Program-made: the position numbers and the translations under genes
Assembly (NCBI RefSeq): GCF_016808335.1
Contig: NC_053149.1
Location: forward strand, 22,934,451 to 22,998,450
DNA length: 64,000 nucleotides
Direction of reading: 5' to 3'
DNA from: Panicum virgatum
Lineage: Eukaryota > Streptophyta > Magnoliopsida > Poales > Poaceae
The notes under the pieces: model-generated
What the model was told of the DNA's origin: nothing
What the model saw: only the letters and a program-made list of their open reading frames with translations
Databases searched by the model: none
Part shown: in pieces, positions 1-11,286 of the stretch
Layout: each line of letters begins with the position of its first letter
Numbering within the stretch: the stretch's first letter is position 1

Positions 1-1868
1 TGCAGAGGCTGGGGCTTGGGGTGAGCCAGCCTGCTTATGCCAGTGTCTTTAGATCCTGTGCAGCAATGTCCTGTCTGGGCACTGCTAGGCAGTTGCACGC
101 CCATGCCATAAAGAATAAGTTCAGTTCTGATCGCGTGGTTGGCACAGCAATTGTGGACGTGTATGCTAAGGCTGATAGCTTGGTTGATGCTAGAAGGGCA
201 TTCTTTGGTTTGCCCAACCATACTGTGGAGACATGCAATGCCATGATGGTTGGGCTTGTGCGCACAGGGCTCGGACTCGAGGCCATGCAACTGTTTCAAT
301 TCATGACCAGGTCTGGTATTGGTTTTGATGTAGTTAGCTTATCAGGTGTTTTCAGTGCTTGTGCTGAGGTTAAGGGGTACTTTCAAGGGTTACAAGTCCA
401 CTGCTTATCAGTTAAATCAGGGTTTGATGCGAATGTTTGTGTCAAAAATGCAATTCTGGATCTATATGGGAAGTGCAAAGCGTTGGTAGAAGCATATCTT
501 ATATTCCAGGAGATGGAGCAAAGAGATTCAGTCTCTTGGAACGCTATTATTGCAGCTCTTGAGCAAAATGAGTGTTATGAGGATACCATAGCCCACTTAA
601 ATGAAATGCTGCGCTCTGGTATGGAACCTGATGATTTCACTTATGGTAGTGTCCTTAAGGCTTGTGCAGGTTTACAATCTTTGGAATATGGATTGATGGT
701 TCATAACAAAGTAATCAAGTCAGGACTTGGTTTAGATGCTTTTGTTGCAAGCACTGTTGTTGACATGTACTGTAAATGTGGCATGATAACAGAGGCTCAG
801 AAACTTCATGACAGAATTGGGAGGCAAGAACTTATTTCATGGAATTCCATCATATCAGGATTTTCACTCAACAAACAGAGTGATGAAGCACAGAAGTTCT
901 TCTCAGCGATGCTAGATATGGGGGTAAAGCCTGATCATTTTACTTATGCCACGATTCTTGATACTTGTGCTAATCTGGCTACCATTGAGTTGGGAAAACA
1001 GATCCATGGTCAGATTATCAAGCAGGAAATGCTTGGAGATGAATATATCTCTAGTACTCTTGTAGACATGTATGCCAAGTGCGGGAACATGCCAGATTCG
1101 CTGTTGATGTTCGAGAAGGCACATAAACTGGATTTTGTGTCGTGGAATGCTATGATATGTGGCTATGCACTCCATGGCCAGGGATTGCAAGCCCTAGAGA
1201 TGTTTGAGAGGATGCAGAAAGCAAATGTTCTGCCAAATCATGCAACTTTTGTGGCAGTTCTTCGGGCATGCTGCCATGTTGGTTTGCTAGACGACGGATG
1301 CCGCTACTTCCATCTGATGACCACCCGCTACAAATTGGAACCTCAACTGGAACACTTTTCTTGCATGGTCGATATACTAGGACGCTCAAAGGGCCCGCAG
1401 GAAGCTCTGAAATTTATCAGAAGCATGCCTTTTGAAGCAGATGAAGTCATATGGAAGACTCTGCTAAGCATTTGCAAGATCCGTCAAGATGTTGAAGTGG
1501 CTGAAATTGCTGCTAGCAATGTTTTACAGCTAGATCCAGATGATTCATCAGTGTACATTCTTCTCTCAAATGTATACGCTGAATCAGGGAAATGGGTTGA
1601 TGTTTCAAGGACTAGAAGGCTAATGAGGCAGGGACGGCTGAAAAAGGAACCTGGTTGTAGCTGGATTGAAGTGCAATCCGAGATGCATGGTTTCCTTGTA
1701 GGCGATAAGGTCCATCCAAGATCGACAGAGGTGTATGAGATGTTGAATGATTTGATTGGTGAGATGAAACTCTCTGGATATGAGCCTGCTTCAACCGTTT
1801 TTGCTGAGGTTGATGAAGAGGGGAGCGCATCAGAGCAAGATGATTTGCTTGGAATCGTCGGTGATTAA
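1..1868 (+). CDS. PLS-class pentatricopeptide repeat protein, E subclass (5' end outside window)
   Basis: The frame is open from base 3 to the stop at 1866-1868, and the first candidate start is only a GTG at 21, so the gene enters from the left. The visible 615 or so residues are tandem PPR repeats with the usual landmarks (MYCKCG, MYAKCG, several SWNA/SWNS starts of repeats). They end in an E-type C-terminal region (about residues 470-555, containing EPGCSWIEV) and a short tail. There is no DYW deaminase domain. Proteins of this class bind organellar transcripts and usually specify C-to-U editing sites in mitochondria or plastids. The transit peptide would lie outside the window. No frameshift or internal stop is seen, and intronless structure is normal for the family. 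The exact orthologue cannot be named from this fragment. Confidence 0.93.
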   Translation, partial: QRLGLGVSQPAYASVFRSCAAMSCLGTARQLHAHAIKNKFSSDRVVGTAIVDVYAKADSLVDARRAFFGLPNHTVETCNAMMVGLVRTGLGLEAMQLFQFMTRSGIGFDVVSLSGVFSACAEVKGYFQGLQVHCLSVKSGFDANVCVKNAILDLYGKCKALVEAYLIFQEMEQRDSVSWNAIIAALEQNECYEDTIAHLNEMLRSGMEPDDFTYGSVLKACAGLQSLEYGLMVHNKVIKSGLGLDAFVASTVVDMYCKCGMITEAQKLHDRIGRQELISWNSIISGFSLNKQSDEAQKFFSAMLDMGVKPDHFTYATILDTCANLATIELGKQIHGQIIKQEMLGDEYISSTLVDMYAKCGNMPDSLLMFEKAHKLDFVSWNAMICGYALHGQGLQALEMFERMQKANVLPNHATFVAVLRACCHVGLLDDGCRYFHLMTTRYKLEPQLEHFSCMVDILGRSKGPQEALKFIRSMPFEADEVIWKTLLSICKIRQDVEVAEIAASNVLQLDPDDSSVYILLSNVYAESGKWVDVSRTRRLMRQGRLKKEPGCSWIEVQSEMHGFLVGDKVHPRSTEVYEMLNDLIGEMKLSGYEPASTVFAEVDEEGSASEQDDLLGIVGD

Positions 1869-2447
1869 TCTGTCTTGCCTTCGTGTAAATTTGGCAGATT
1901 CCTCCAGCAGAGAATGATACCAATAATAACACTGAGCCAGAAACTCAAAATTTCTTACCTGGCCATGTCATGTAAGCATGTTCTTGTTGATCTTAGGATG
2001 CATGTGACTGACGATCGTTCACATGAAAGCAAGCCAGGACCATGTGCACAGTTTTGGCGTGAAGAGGACTGAGCGCAGAAAATAGGCTAGCAAAAGAAAT
2101 CAAACTGACCACATCTGGTGGATAAGTCAGTTATTGCTATTTCCACAACATGTGCTGATTCTGGCTTGTATACATGGAATATAGCAAACTTTGCAGAAGT
2201 AAGTGTAGAAATCCCCCCATTTCCTTCTTCACAAAAAACAAATGCTGCTGCTCTTTGATTCAAAAATCAAAATACATGCTATATTATTTATTATATTTTT
2301 GCATGTGCAGATGCATCTGTTGCCTTATTGGTAATTTGGTATGTGTATTATGTGCCCAGAGATGAATTTAATTCCTTCGGAGCTCGTTGCTTGCTATGCT
2401 TGTACTTGATGTAAATTGTAGGTGAGCTTCTTTAGATAGTTCTTTAG
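1869..2447. other. 3' flank of the PPR gene
   Basis: AT-rich sequence with no open frame of note. It probably holds the PPR 3' UTR and the spacer or intron before the MLO-type exons. No repeat or RNA gene was recognised. Confidence 0.5.
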
Positions 2448-3048
2448 ATCTGTTCGAAGGACAGACTACCTTACTTTGCGGCATGGATTCTTTGCTGTGA
2501 GTAGCCTCTGATTTTGAGTTAATTCCTGCCATCGGATCCAGCTTCTGACAAATGTTTGTATAGGCTCATTTATCTCCAGGGACCAAGTTCAATTTTCGGA
2601 AGTACATCAAGAGGTCATTGGAGGATGATTTCAAAACAGTTGTTGGCATTAGGTAAGGAAGCCTGATAATCTCGCTTGTGTAGTTATTACACCTACACAT
2701 AATTCACATGAAGTATACCATCTGGACAGAAAATACAATTCAGGCATTTCTAAGTGGCTCTTTCATTTCATTGATAGATGACAGCATTATTCCCAAAATG
2801 TGTTAATGATAGATATTGATTTCTTTGTTCACGTTTTTAATCCAAGAATTATTATAACATCCACAGTTATAGAACTTTGTAGTTTGTAAACATAACATCC
2901 AAATTATTCTGCATGTTTCTTCTTCTTTTTTTTTGGCTTCTTGATTTCTTTCATCTGTCTAGTAACATCACGACTCATTTGCAACATCAATTATTAGTCC
3001 ACCTTTATGGGGCCTCTGCTCTGGCTGTAATGCTCGTCAATGTTCATG
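2448..3048 (+). pseudogene. MLO-family gene fragment, three exons, one frameshift
   Basis: Three consecutive exons can be read. Exon 2448-2496 encodes DYLTLRHGFF and ends at a gtgagt donor. Exon 2564-2652 follows a tatag acceptor and encodes [11 protein letters not shown] then [16 protein letters not shown]. Exon 2998-3048 encodes SPPLW then SALAVMLVNVHG and ends at gtatgc. The serine codon AG|T is split across the second intron exactly as splicing requires. This is the conserved cytoplasmic loop leading into a transmembrane helix in MLO proteins, plant seven-transmembrane, calmodulin-binding proteins known for powdery-mildew susceptibility and pollen or root roles. One extra G in the GGGG run around 3008-3012 breaks the frame between LW and SAL. 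No upstream exons were found, and downstream only a doubtful trace at 3130-3185. I read it as a relic next to a LINE insertion; a sequencing error in the G run is the alternative. Confidence 0.75.
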
Positions 3049-3272
3049 GTATGCCATTATCTAATTTCCTAAACTCCCATATTCTCAGAAAATTACACAC
3101 TGCTAAATTACATGTTGTAATTCTTGTAGCATGCCTATACTGGTGGAGCATTCTTTGCTTTGAAAATAACTTGGATTACACCTAAATAAGATCCAACACT
3201 CCAACAGACCAACTCTCTGGTTGTACTTCATGTGCTATTTGGCTTGATGGTTTCCAGGACACCATGAAATTC

Positions 3273-5418
3273 TACAACAACAACAACATAGTCTTTTGTC
3301 CCAAGCGAGTTGGGGTAGGCTAGAGATGAAACCCAAAAGACACAAAGGTCATGGTTCAGACACGTTGATAGCTAGTCTCCAAGCGCTCCTATCCAAAGCT
3401 AACTCCTCAGAGATATCCCAATCTTTAAGGTCTCTCTTAACCGACTCGTCCCAAGTCAGTTTAGGTCTACCTCTACCCCTCTTTACCTTATCAACACGCT
3501 TTAGCACCCCACTATGCACCGGCGCCTCCGGAGGCCTCCGTTGGACATGTCCAAACCATCTCAACCGAAGTTGGGTAAGTTTCTCCTCAATTGGTGCCAC
3601 CCCTACCCTTTCCCGAATAGTTTTGTTCCGGACTCTATCCCTTCTTGTGTGCCCGCAAAACCACCGTAACATCCGCATCTCTGCTACACTCATTTGGTGG
3701 ACATGTCGTCTTTTTGTAGGCCAATATTCAGCACCGTATAACATCGCCGGGTGAATCGCTGTCCTACAGAGGACACCAGAAACTTGACGCCATTTCAATC
3801 AGCCAGCTGAGATTCTATGCCTAACATCTTCATCAATGTCGCCATCCTTTTGTAGCATCGAACCTAAATACCGAAAAGTGTGCTTATGGGGCCACCACTT
3901 GCCCATCGAGACTAATGTCACCACCCTCATGTCTAGATGCGCTGAAATTGCACATCATGTACTCGGTCTTGGTCCTACTAAGTCTGAACCCTTTTGACTC
4001 TAATGTGCGTCTCCACAGCTCTAACTTCCTATTTACCCCTGCTCTACTCTCGTCCACTAGCACCACATCATCAGCAAAGAGCATACACCAAGGGATATCA
4101 CTTTGTATGTCCCTTGTGACCTCATCCATCACCAAAACAAATAAATAAGGGCTCAATGCCGACCCCTGATGTAGGCCAATGTTAATAGAAAAGTCAGTGG
4201 TGTCGCCACCACATGTCCGGACAAACGTCATCGCATTCTTGTACATATCCTTGATGAGGGTAATGTACTTAGTTGGGACTTTGTGCTTCTCCAAGGCCCA
4301 CCATATGATATTTCTCGGTACTTTGTCATACACCTTCTCAAGGTCAATAAAGACCATGTGTAAGTCCTTCTTCTCCTCCCTATATCTCTCCATCAATTGT
4401 CGTATTAGAAAAATCTCCTCCATGGTCGACCTTCCAAGCATGAACCCAAATTGGTTTTGGGTCATGCTTGTCACTCTTCTTAGGCGGTGCTCGATAACCC
4501 TCTCCCAGAGCTTCATCGTATGGCTCATCAGTTTAATCCCATGGTAGTAAGTACAACTCTGAACATCTCCCTTGTTTTTGAAGATCGGTACTAATATACT
4601 TCTCCATTCTTCAGGCATCTTGTTTGACCGAAAAATAAGGTTAAAAAGCTTAGTTAACCATACTATCGCTCTATCACCTAGTCATCTCCACACCTCAATA
4701 GGGATACCATCAGGGCCCATCGCTTTACCGTCCTTCATCCTCTTCAAAGCCTCCCTGATCTCTGCCTCCTGAAATCTCCTCACAAAATGTCTGTTGGTAT
4801 CGTCAAAAGAGTCATCTAGCTCAAAGGTAGTGCCCTCATTCTCCCCATTAAACAGCTTGTCGTAGTACTCTCGCCATCTGCCCTTGATCTCGTCATCCTT
4901 CACTAGAAGTCGATCCGTCCCATCTTTGATGCATTTGATTTGGTTGATGTCCCGTGTCTTCCGCTCGCAGATCCTAGCCATCCTATAAATGTCCTTTTCC
5001 CCTTCCTTCGTGCCTAGTCGCTGATACAGGTCATCGTACGCCTTACCCTTTGCTACACTTACAGCTCGCTTTGCAGCCCTTTTCGCTAATTTATAGCCCT
5101 CAATGTTGGCTGCACTCTTGTCAAAGTGGAGGCGCTTAAAACATTCTTTCTTCTCCTTAATAGCCCTTTGCACCTCGTCATTCCACCACCAGGTGTCTTA
5201 CCCTTCCTATTTGCCTCCCTACTCACGCCAAGCACCTCTAAGGCTACCTTCCGGACACATGTCGCCATCTTTAGCCACATGTCGTCCGCATCTTCTTCTT
5301 CCCAAGGCCCCTCACCTAGTATCCTCTCCTTAAATGTTTGCGCCGCTTCCCCTCTAAGCTTCCACCACTTCGTTCTCATAATCTTGGCACGTTTGTCCCT
5401 GTGTGATGGATAAGTCTT
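3273..5418 (-). mobile_element. RTE-type LINE, 5'-truncated and decayed
   Basis: The plus strand begins with a CAA-repeat, so on the minus strand the element ends in a TTG-repeat tail as plant RTE-clade LINEs do, followed inwards by the typical GTTGGGGTAGGCTAGAG segment. Minus-strand frames give, in order, a linker (from about 5420), the reverse transcriptase (5173-3884, in two frames) and a C-terminal region (3798-3349). The endonuclease end is missing: the copy stops where the copia LTR starts at about 5419. Several frameshifts separate the pieces, so it cannot be active. Confidence 0.85.
3884..5173 (-). pseudogene. LINE reverse transcriptase (two frames)
   Basis: The upstream frame (5173-4682) ends with the LKRMKDGKAMGPDGIP region that opens the RT domain. 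The downstream frame (4618-3884) has the QNQFGF, HQGSALSPYLF and FADDVVL motifs, so the catalytic Asp pair of the FADD box is present. A short break around 4620-4680 changes frame. The C-terminal part (3798-3349, with WFGHVQRR) is again in a separate frame. The enzyme family performs target-primed reverse transcription of its own transcript; this copy is broken. Confidence 0.85.
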
Positions 5419-5745
5419 TGTTGTTGGTCTTTGGGGTCCCTTGTACCCCTGCAGCATCTCTTGTACCCCTGCAGCATCTTGTAGTCCTTAGCATCTTGGA
5501 CAGCAGGACAGCAGTTAGCATCTAGGTAGGACAGCATCTTCTCTTTCAGTTTGCTAGGATAGTAGGATAGCAGGAGCATCTTGGACTAGGCAGCTAGCTT
5601 GTGCCCTGGCTGGTTGTATAAATATGTAGCCACCCCTCCCGTTGGATGGCATTGCATTGTGAGTGTAAATGAAGAAAAACCAGAAAACTTCCCCAACTTG
5701 AGTGTCATCCTCTCATCCATGAGAGTAACCATTGAATTGCTAACA
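5419..5745 (+). repeat. 5' LTR of the copia element
   Basis: Starts TGTTGTTGG and ends CTAACA, giving TG...CA termini, and is followed two bases later by a tRNA-Met-type primer site. It contains short internal repeats of the kind CCCCTGCAGCATCT and GGATAGCAGGA, and a TATAAATA at about 5617. The 5' boundary is inferred from the TG and from where LINE coding sequence ends. Confidence 0.7.
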
Positions 5746-5747
5746 TC

Positions 5748-5760
5748 TGGTATCAAAGCC
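5748..5760 (+). promoter_or_regulatory. Primer binding site (initiator tRNA-Met type)
   Basis: TGGTATCAAAGCC lies just inside the LTR. It matches the usual TGGTATCAGAGC copia primer site with one G-to-A change. Confidence 0.8.
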
Positions 5761-5884
5761 GTACTTTCCTGTAGATTGGATATCTCTTGCTCCTCCCCTT
5801 CCCAAGCTCTAGAAGCAGCCCATCCACCACCAGCAGCAAGCGCAGCAGCAGCTCCGGCTGCCTCTCCTTCCTCGTTCCCTTTCC

Positions 5885-8800
5885 ATGTCCGACGCACCGT
5901 CTCAGCGCTCGGTCGCCTCGAGCGCACGGCGTCAGCGAAACGCCGAGCTCGCCGCGGCAGAGGAGCGCAGGCGAGCGACGGCTCAAGCCACTGCAACAGC
6001 GGCGAGGGCGGCCAGGCTGGCTGCAGCGGAGCTGGCAGCGGCCAGGGCGGAGGTGGAAGAAGAGGAGGCGGAAGATGCAGCGCGTGCGGCGGAGGTTGAG
6101 GTTGAGACCTTGCGCGGCAACCTCAGCGGCTACATCGCCGGCGACACCAACGCCGACGGGGACCTTGAGGAGCTGGAGAGGGAGAGGGAGAGGGCGTGGG
6201 AGCGGACCGCGCGGTGGGTAGCAGCCCACCCCGGCTGCGGCGGCCTCGAGGGCGGCGCACCCGGCGACGGTCTAAGGGCCCGCACGCAGGGCGGCGGCGG
6301 CCGCGCCCCTGGCGGCGGTGCGCAAGGAGGTGGCGGCGCTCCTGGCTGGGGGGCGCGCGGCGGCGCCCCCGGCTACCACGACATCCAGGTGGTGGTCCGG
6401 GACGTTGGTCCCGGTGGCGGGTGGCCCACCCTCACCAAGTCCAACTACGTCGAGTGGGCCGCGGTGATGAGGATGAGGCTCTAGGTGCGGCACATGTGGG
6501 ATGCCGTCCAGTACGACGACGTCGACTACGACGAGGATTGTCGGGCACTGGATGCGCTCATCGCCGCAATCCCTCCCGAGATGCAGTTCTCGCTTTCCCA
6601 GAAGGAGACTGCCAAGGAGGCCTGGGACGCCATCGCGGCGGCTCGCATCGGCGGCGACCGCGCCCGCAAGTCCACACTGCAGGCACTTCGCAAGGAGTGG
6701 GAGAACCTGGCCTTCAAGCCAGGTGAAGACATCGATGACTTCGCTCTTCATCTTAACACTCTGTTGCAGAAGGTGGTGACGTTCGGCGACGACCCCTACG
6801 ACGAGGAGAGAGCTTTCAAGAAGCTCTTCCGGTGCGTCCCCAAGAGGTACAGGCAGACCGTTCGCTCGATCGAGTCTCTGCTGGACCTCTCCACCATGAC
6901 GATCGAGGAGGCGATTGGTCGCCTCAAGGTCGTCGACAGCGACGAGCCACAACCTCCCTCGGGAGGTATCTCCATCGGCGGGAAGCTCCACCTCACTCAG
7001 GAGCAGTGGGAGGCCCGGCGCGGTGACAGGAAGAAGAGGGAGCCCTCTTCCTCGACTGGTGGCCACAAGTGCGGCAAGCCGCGCAGGGGGCGCGGAGGTG
7101 CCCAGGTCGGAGCACGAGGGCGCGCCGAGGGCGGCGCCCGCGGCGCCGCCGCCGATAGGCCCAGGGCACCACAAGACGACGCTTGCCACACCTGTGGCAG
7201 GCCCGGCCACTGGGCCAAGGACTGCCCGCAGCGGAGGCGTGGGGGCCAAGCCCACGTCGCTGAGGCCCAGTCGGATGACGAGGCGGCTCTGTTCCTGCTC
7301 CACGGGGCCATGGAGCTGCACCCGGCGGCACCGTCCGCCACCACCCTACTCCACCTCGACGAGCCGCGTGCCCGAGTCCTCCTCGGCAACAGCTCCGACG
7401 ACGACAGGATCAACGACTGGTACCTCGACTCTGGCGCCACGCACCACATGATCGGACGATGGGAGTTCTTCTCCAACCTGGACACCGACGTGGGTGGCTC
7501 CGTCAGGTTTGGGGACACCTCCGCTGTGGAGATCAAGGGCGTGGGCTCCGTGATCTTCACCGCCAAGTCCGGCGAACATCGGATGCTCACCGGAGTCTAC
7601 TTCATCCCGGCGCTGCGGAACTCCATCATCAGCCTTGGGCAGCTCGATGAGAGCGGCTCACGCGTGGTGATCGACAGCGGGGTCCTCCGCATTTGGGACC
7701 ATCGTCGCCAGCTTCTCGCCAGGGTGGTTCGAGGGAAGAACCGCATCTACATCCTCCACGTAAGGGTGGCCCAGCCTCTTTGTTTTGCAGCTCGCAGGGA
7801 CGACAAGGCATGGCAGTGGCACGAGCGCTTTGGGCACCTCCACTTTGAGGCCCTGAAGCGGCTCGGCGCCAAGGAGATGGTGCGAGGCCTCCCGTGCCTC
7901 GACCATGTGGAGCAGTTCTGCGACGTCTGCGTGCTAACGAAGCAGAGGCGGCACCCCCTTCCCCCAGCAGGCGAGCTTCCGAGCCAGGGAGCGGCTCGAG
8001 CTCGTGCATGGGGACTTGTGTGGCCCGGTGACACCGGCCACACCAGGAGGACGGCGCTACTTCCTACTGCTCGTCGACGATCTCTCCCGCTACATGTGGG
8101 TGATGATCCTCAGCAGCAATGGAGAGGCTGCGGACGCCATCAGGCGTGCTCAGGCTGCTGCGGAGGCAGAGAGCGGCCGCAAGTTGGGCGTGCTGCGCAC
8201 CGACAACGGCGGCGAGTTCGCGGCGTACTGCGCGGATGAGGGCATCCAGCGCCACTACTCCGCGCCGTACAGCCCGCAGCAGAACGGCGTCGTCGAGCGG
8301 CGCAACCAGATGGTTGTGGGGATGGCCCGGGCTCTCCTCAAGCAGAGGGGGATGCCGGCTGTCTTCTGGGGAGAGGCGGTGGTGACGTCCGTCTACATCC
8401 TCAACCGCTCGCCCACCAAGGCACTCGACGGCATGACGCCATATGAGGCTTGGCATGGGCGTAAGCCGGCGGTCTCCCACCTGCGGGTCTTCGACTGCCT
8501 TGCGTTTGCCAAGGAGCTTGGCCACATCGGCAAGCTCGACGACAGGAGCACTCCGGGAGTGTTCATCGGCTACGCGGAGGTCTCGAAGGCCTACCGCATT
8601 CTCGACTCGGAGACACAGCGTGTGCGCACGGCGCACGACATTGTGTTCGACGAAGGGCGAGGATGGGCGTGGGACAAGATGGTGGACGACGGCTCGGCTC
8701 CGACGTATGACGACTTCATCGTCGAGTACGTCCACTTCGAGGGTGCTGGGGGAGTAGGCAGCTCTTCTTCGCCGAGCATGCCTACCCTGGTCCCCGAGCC

Positions 8801-10643
8801 TCCACCGACTCCGGCGCCCGCCACACCGGCGGCACCACGCTCTCAAGCTACGACTCCGGCTGCGCCGAGTTCTTCGGCTGCACCACCACAGCCGGCGACG
8901 CCACGCACTCCAGCACCGACAGCCACTCCTCCGGGCATGCCTACTCCAGCACCTGCTCATGCTGAGCACAGCCCGGTGGAGTTCGCTACTCCGCTCTCTC
9001 ACGACGAGGAGCGCATCGACGCGTACCACGACGGCGAGCCGTTACGGTACCGCACGATGGAGGACCTTCTCGGCGATTAGCCGACGCCGGGTCTGGTGCC
9101 TCACGACCTGGAGGCGCAGTTGCACCTCGCGTGCGACGACGGCGAGCCTCGGTCTTTCGCAGAGGCCGAGGGACACGTGGCATGGCGTGCCGCGATGCAG
9201 TCGGAGATGGATGCGATTGTGAAGAACCGCACCTGGGAGCTTGCCGATCTCCCTCGCGGTCACCGTGCGATCACCCTTAAGTGGGTTTTCAAGCTGAAGA
9301 GGGATGAAGCCGGCGCCATCGTCACGCACAAGGCTCGCCTAGTGGCACGAGGTTTCGTGCAGCAGGAGGGGGTCGACTTCGACGATACCTTTGCTCCCGT
9401 GGCACGGATGGACGTCAAGTCGGCGTTTCTCAACGACGGCTTGAAGGAGGAGGTCTACGTGCACCAGCCGCCGGGGTTTGCGATCCCCGGCAAGGAGGGT
9501 AAGGTGCTACGTCTGCGCAAGGCCCTCTATGTCTTGCGGCAGGCCCTGAGGGCGTGAAACGCCAAGCTGTACTCCACGCTCAAGGGGATGGGCTTCGAGC
9601 AAAGCCCGCACAAGGCGGCCATCTACCGGCGGGGCAATGGAGGCAATGCCCTGCTGGTGGGTGTCTACGTCGACGACTTGGTGATCACCGGCACCAAGGA
9701 TGCGGAGGTGGTGGCGTTCAAGGAGGAGATGAAGGCCACCTTCCAGATGAGCGACCTGGGGCCTCTCTCCTTCTACCTGGGGATCGAGGTGCACCAGGAC
9801 GACTCCGGGATCACGCTTCGACAGACCGCCTACGCCAAGCGTGTCGTTGAGCTAGCTGGGCTCACCGACTGCAACCCAGCCCTTACTCCGATGGAGGAGT
9901 GGCTGAAGCTGAGCCGTGACAGCACAGCGGAGGAGGTGGACGCTACACAGTACCGGCGCCTCGTGGGGAGCCTCCGCTACCTCGCCCACACACAGCCGGA
10001 CTTGGCGTTCTCCGTCGGCTACGTTAGTCGATTCATGCAGCGACCGACGACGGAGCACCAGCAGACCGTGAAGAGGATCATCCGCTATGTTGCGGGGACT
10101 CTCGATCATGGTCTCCACTACCCGAGGTGCTCTGGGGCGGCACACTTCGTCGGGTACAGTGACAGCGACCACGCCGACGACATCGACACCAGCAAGAGCA
10201 TGAGCGGGATCCTCTTCTTCCTCGGCGAGTGCCTCGTTAGCTGGCAGCCGATCAAGCAGCATGTGGTGCCCTTGTCCAGCTGCGAGGCCGAGTACATAGC
10301 GGCCTCCACCGCGTCGACTCAGGCGCTCTGGCTCGCTCGACTGCTTGGTGATCTACTCAGCAGAGACACTGGAGCGGTGGAGCTCAGAGTGGACAGCAAG
10401 TCCGCTCTGGCCCTGGCGAAGAACCCCATTTTCCATGAACGGAGCAAGCACATCCGGGTGAGGTACCACTTCATCCGATGCTGCTTGGACGACGGGAGCA
10501 TCAAGGCGAGCTACATCAATACCAAGGACCAGCTTGCGGACCTGCTCACCAAGCCCTTTGGGAGGATCAAGTTCCTTGAGCTCTGCTCCAGGACCGGGAT
10601 GGTCCAATCTTCCCACAAGGCGACGCACAAGACTGCTAAGTAG
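5885..10643 (+). pseudogene. copia gag-pol, interrupted by three stops, one frameshift and a deletion
   Basis: Gag runs from an ATG at 5885 (long Ala/Arg/Glu-rich coil, then a UBN2-type region). A TAG at 6482 interrupts it. Next come a zinc knuckle CHTCGRPGHWAKDC (about 7189-7230), protease DSGATHH (about 7429-7449), the integrase HHCC finger and the integrase core (from about 8004). One extra C in the C run near 7954 shifts the frame inside the integrase finger. A TAG at 9078 sits in the integrase/RT linker and a TGA at 9555 in RT. RT also lacks a segment between ARM and DVKSAFLN near 9410. RT keeps YVDDLVI (about 9667), and RNase H follows to 10643. Spacing and motifs are otherwise normal. 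Confidence 0.88.
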
Positions 10644-11000
10644 AATATTAAGCAATGTCATAAATAGCTTCTAAATTCAGAAGAGATGTCATAAAAATTG
10701 AGCAGGCAACCAATGTCAACAAGATCAAACTATACATATATATGCATCAGACCATACAATGGAGCAGGGGAGTTAACTTACTAGCACATTAAGCAATCAG
10801 TACTCATCTATCGAATCAGCACAACTATTCAAATCAGTACTGATCTATCAAATCATTACTAGTGACCACAGCCTGCAGAACTGTTTGCTAGATTTGTGTT
10901 ACTTTTTAATTTAAAAAAAAGACTAATTTAACAACAATCAGCTAGCCATACTAGAGTATTGATCCAGGAAGGCAAAAAATCAATCACTTTCCTCATATGG
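10644..11000. other. AT-rich intergenic sequence
   Basis: No open frame, repeat family or RNA was recognised. It is the sequence joined to the broken 3' end of the copia element. Confidence 0.4.
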
Positions 11001-11008
11001 CTCTTAGT

Positions 11009-11142
11009 CACTGGGCTCCAGCCCCCCCTTGCCCAAAAGAAATTTTCAAACTATATCTCTGCAGCCCATAAAATTTAAGCCCGGTAGCCCACGAACGGGT
11101 CCACGCTGAAACAAAGAAGCTAGCGAAGCCCATAAAACGGAG

Positions 11143-11197
<55 letters not shown>

Positions 11198-11278
11198 GTC
11201 ATTTCTGACGTTAGCTATATGTCACTTGGATTTTTTTAAAATTGGCCCCCCTACATTTTGCTTCACGGTCCGCCACTG
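11009..11278. mobile_element. hAT-like MITE, copy 1
   Basis: Termini CACTGGGCTCC and GGTCCGCCACTG are imperfect inverted repeats. They are flanked by an exact 8-bp target duplication CTCTTAGT at 11001-11008 and 11279-11286. A long TA microsatellite has expanded inside it. Family resemblance to the copies at 13453, 20392 and 28711 is in the termini. Confidence 0.75.
11144..11195. repeat. (TA)26 microsatellite
   Basis: An uninterrupted TA dinucleotide run of 52 bases inside the MITE. Confidence 0.95.
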
Positions 11279-11286
11279 CTCTTAGT

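Larger units (their letters stand above)
5419..10643 (+). mobile_element. Decayed Ty1/copia retrotransposon lacking a 3' LTR
   Basis: The order is 5' LTR, primer binding site, gag, protease, integrase, reverse transcriptase, RNase H, which is the copia order. Coding sequence is strongly GC-rich, unlike the flanks. The terminal stop at 10641-10643 is followed directly by unrelated AT-rich sequence with no polypurine tract and no second LTR, so the 3' end has been lost. It abuts the truncated LINE at 5418/5419; the insertion boundary suggests one truncated the other. Confidence 0.88.

Noticed and set aside
21..23. GTG as start codon of the left-edge PPR protein
   Set aside because: The frame is open back to base 3 and PPR genes use ATG with an N-terminal transit peptide; the true start is outside the window.
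3130..3185. A fourth MLO exon
   Set aside because: Only a vague resemblance (HAY..GAFFAL) with no convincing frame or conserved Trp residues; left as a doubtful trace.
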